From Falsihalocynthiibacter arcticus (GTDB lineage: Bacteria > Pseudomonadota > Alphaproteobacteria > Rhodobacterales > Rhodobacteraceae), in the NCBI RefSeq assembly GCF_000812665.2, contig NZ_CP014327.1, forward strand, positions 1,188,501 through 1,252,500: a stretch of 64,000 nucleotides of DNA. The letters run 5' to 3'. The notes under the pieces were generated by a model that worked only from the letters and a program-made list of their open reading frames with translations, was not told the origin of the DNA and did no database searches. Made by a program: the position numbers and the translations under genes. Shown piece after piece: positions 62,127 through 64,000 of the stretch. The first letter of the stretch is position 1, and each line of letters starts with the position of its first letter.

Positions 62127-62894
62127 TTAAGAGACGCGGAAGTCTTTCCCGAGGTAAACGCGCCGGACATTATCGTCGCGTACGACGTCATCTGGCGTGC
62201 CACTCATCAAAACTTTCCCGTCGTGAAGAATATAGGCGCGGTCAACAATTTCGAGAGTTTCGCGCACATTATGGTCGGTGATGAGCACGCCAATGTTGCG
62301 GTCTTTCAACTTACTGACGAGTTCTCGGATTTCCCCTACAGCGATAGGGTCAACGCCGGCAAAGGGTTCGTCCAAAAGGAGAAATTCAGGAGAGGCCGCG
62401 AGGCAGCGCGCAATCTCGACACGGCGACGCTCGCCGCCCGACAGCGACAAAGCAGGCGCGCGGCGCAGATGGCCAATAGAGAACTCGTTAAGGAGTTCCT
62501 CGAGGCGTTCGCGGCGTTTATGGGAATTTTTGACCGAGATTTCGAGAATCGCGAGAATGTTGTCTTCGACACTGAGTCCCCGAAAAATCGAGTTTTCTTG
62601 TGGTAGATAGCCGATCCCCATTTTCGCACGGCGGTACATAGGGAGAAGCGTTATCTCAACCCCGTCGACCATGACTTGGCCGCCTTCTGGCGTCACTAGG
62701 CCCGCGATGGAATAGAAACACGTCGTTTTGCCCGAGCCATTCGGCCCCAAAAGCGCAATAACTTCGCCCCGTGCAAGCTCCATCGACACATCCCGAATGA
62801 CGGTCTTGCGGCGGTAACTTTTGCGCAAATTGCGGATCGACAGGCCGTGGTCGCGGCTTTCAGAGGCAAGCGTGAGATTTGGGGGAGTGGCCAT
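62127..62894 (-). CDS. lptB: LPS export ABC transporter ATPase LptB
   Basis: 255 residues. LptB powers LPS transport across the inner membrane with LptF/LptG. Walker A LLGPNGSGKTT, signature LSGGERRRVEIARCL, Walker B FLLLDEPFAGVDPIA and LITDHNVRETLEI, all typical of LptB (the last with its switch His). Start ATG 62894, three bases after lptA ends. In many proteobacteria rpoN follows; here a 253-base gap and then hpf. Confidence 0.96.
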   Translation of the reverse strand: MATPPNLTLASESRDHGLSIRNLRKSYRRKTVIRDVSMELARGEVIALLGPNGSGKTTCFYSIAGLVTPEGGQVMVDGVEITLLPMYRRAKMGIGYLPQENSIFRGLSVEDNILAILEISVKNSHKRRERLEELLNEFSIGHLRRAPALSLSGGERRRVEIARCLAASPEFLLLDEPFAGVDPIAVGEIRELVSKLKDRNIGVLITDHNVRETLEIVDRAYILHDGKVLMSGTPDDVVRDDNVRRVYLGKDFRVS

Positions 62895-62897
62895 ACT

Positions 62898-63398
62898 CTA
62901 GTTTTCCGGCTGTAAGATTGTTTTGACGCGGCCAGTCATTTGGGCACGCCCCGTATTGAGATCAACCACCATTTGTGTTGACGACAGCGCGTTATTTCCC
63001 TGAGTTAGGATCACATTCCCGCTCATGGTGATTTCTGCATTATCAATCGAATAGACCGCTTCGTCTGCCTCTGCGGCCTCGGGGCCGTTTACTAGAATCA
63101 CACCGCCGCTCGCAACCATGCGGCTGATTTTTCCGCCAGTTTGATTCACACCCGTCTTGTATTCCACAACGACTTTGCTCGCGTTCAGGCGCATCTCGCC
63201 TTGGCCGATGACCACATTGCCAACGAAGGTGGCGTTGCCCGTCTCTTGATCGACTTCAAGGGCATCGGAAATTACTTCGACGGGAAGGCTTGCGTTGTGT
63301 TCATAGCCCCCAAAAGGAATTTGGGTGCCTTGGGCAAAAGTTGAACCAGCAAAGCCAATCAGTAAGAAGATCGCTAGAATAGCGCGCATGTAAATCAC
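62898..63398 (-). CDS. lptA: LPS transport periplasmic protein LptA
   Basis: 166 residues with a signal peptide (MRAILAIFLLIGFAGSTFA). LptA forms the periplasmic bridge that carries LPS between LptC and LptD. The repeated short beta strands (EVDQETGNATFVGNVVIGQG, ITMSGNVILTQGN) match the OstA/LptA jelly roll. It follows lptC by six bases and precedes lptB by three. Confidence 0.93.
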   Translation of the reverse strand: MIYMRAILAIFLLIGFAGSTFAQGTQIPFGGYEHNASLPVEVISDALEVDQETGNATFVGNVVIGQGEMRLNASKVVVEYKTGVNQTGGKISRMVASGGVILVNGPEAAEADEAVYSIDNAEITMSGNVILTQGNNALSSTQMVVDLNTGRAQMTGRVKTILQPEN

Positions 63399-63404
63399 CC
63401 CGAG

Positions 63405-64000
63405 TTAACCTTTCGGATCGTATATCAGTTTTACGCCGTCTTTGAAAACCAGAAGATAGTTCTCATTACGTCGAACGAGCTCCATGGATCCAGCGGTGAT
63501 TTTCCCTCCAGGGCCAACGGCAGAAATCGGCACGGTTGAGGAAAAACGCGCGTCGGATATGGACGCGTCGACTTGCTCAGACCTCACAACATATCCAACT
63601 GAACTCACGACACGCACGTTCCCCTCAAGGCGGGCGCTTTGAGTGTCGGTATTAATGACCCCAGTTTCGGACTCAAGAGTAACGATGGCCCCCTCCGGTA
63701 ACTCGAACTCTGCGTTAAAGCCTTCGGTGGTGATCGTGCTGCGGTCGCCGTTTGGTTGCGGTTTTGCAGAGTTGGCTGAGATTGAGATGGTCGTCCCGTC
63801 GCGGGTAATCCCTGAATAGTTGGGGGCCGAGATCCCTTTTTCCCGCGCGAGTTCCTCGACGTTTACTTTCGCGAAAGGAATTGCATTGCCAGGATCAATA
63901 GGGCGCGCCAGCAAAAACACGGTCGACAGGAGGGCGAGCGCGAGCAAAGGCAAAGTGATTTTTGCCCAGAAGATGAATGTTGAGTATGTATTATTTTTCA
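63405..64000 (-). CDS. lptC: LPS export protein LptC (5' end outside window)
   Basis: The frame is open to base 64000, and the first residues visible in the window read KNNTYSTFIFWAKITLPLLAL, a continuation of a family N-terminus, so the true start lies beyond the right edge. A TTG at 63953 that could be taken as a start lies inside the membrane helix (LPLLALALLSTVFLLARP) and is unlikely. The rest is a periplasmic beta domain (SARLEGNVRVVSSVGYVVRSEQ, FKDGVKLIYDP). LptC is the single-span inner-membrane anchor of the LPS bridge. First visible gene of lptC-lptA-lptB. Confidence 0.9.
   Translation of the reverse strand, partial: KNNTYSTFIFWAKITLPLLALALLSTVFLLARPIDPGNAIPFAKVNVEELAREKGISAPNYSGITRDGTTISISANSAKPQPNGDRSTITTEGFNAEFELPEGAIVTLESETGVINTDTQSARLEGNVRVVSSVGYVVRSEQVDASISDARFSSTVPISAVGPGGKITAGSMELVRRNENYLLVFKDGVKLIYDPKG

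Noticed and set aside
1..64000. CRISPR arrays, insertion sequences, prophage, rRNA or tRNA genes
   Set aside because: No regularly spaced repeats, transposase, integrase, phage structural or RNA gene signature was seen. Gaps between genes are too short to hold large elements.

Overview
The window is chromosomal core DNA of an alphaproteobacterium, most likely of the Rhodobacteraceae (roseobacter group). The protein sequences are of that type throughout. Gene order agrees: parB, hemW, rdgB, rph, hrcA and grpE near one end, then secA, argJ and mutT, and an lptCAB-hpf-ptsN block. Coding density is very high. Genes are packed with 1-4 base overlaps, and no stretch longer than about 300 bases lacks a gene. 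I found no tRNA, rRNA, CRISPR array, insertion sequence or prophage gene.

Layout. 1-5.4 kb: the 3' part of parB, then a leftward operon rph-rdgB-ridA-hemW ending in a frameshifted DUF454 gene, then rightward hrcA-grpE. 5.4-16 kb: mutS, maeB, a PfkB sugar kinase, an exported MsrA, argG, a membrane protein and ilvA. 15.6-18 kb: an HPt protein and a receiver-PP2C phosphatase, then a NUDIX gene divergent from hslO (Hsp33), which has a good RpoH-type promoter. 18.9-25.6 kb: NUDIX hydrolase, CCA-adding enzyme, ABC exporter, RNA methyltransferase, and an envelope group of two L,D-transpeptidases around a CAP-domain lipoprotein. 25.7-32.4 kb: hemH, methyltransferases, comF, glutaredoxin, nitrilase, marR, ubiG and pip. 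32.4-38 kb: the rimP-nusA-ylxR-infB operon with a structured leader. 38-50.2 kb: ppiC-argJ-mutT divergent from secA, two exported proteins (one unknown, one PstS-like/OmpA fusion), radC, dnaJ and dnaK. 50.4-60.8 kb: a surface-polysaccharide block (ABC permease, cysQ, four glycosyltransferases, galU, galE, and a protein with two sulfotransferase-like halves). 60.8-64 kb: ptsN, hpf, lptB, lptA and the 5'-truncated lptC.

How the parts fit. Protein quality control is strongly represented: hrcA, grpE, dnaK, dnaJ, hslO, msrA, secA and ppiC. Both dnaK and hslO show CTTG-N17/18-CYTAT promoters. Nucleotide-pool and DNA maintenance is covered by rdgB, mutT, mutS, radC and NUDIX enzymes. The least ordinary region is 50.4-60.8 kb. 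There, CysQ (which clears the by-product of PAPS-dependent sulfotransferases), UDP-sugar enzymes, branching-type and other glycosyltransferases and a two-domain sulfotransferase suggest a sulfated surface glycan; this is inference. Other points worth a look are the one-base frameshift in the DUF454 gene, four convergent gene pairs that share palindromic stop codons, structured leaders before rimP and secA, a strong hairpin between dnaK and dnaJ, and the absence of rpoN between lptB and hpf.
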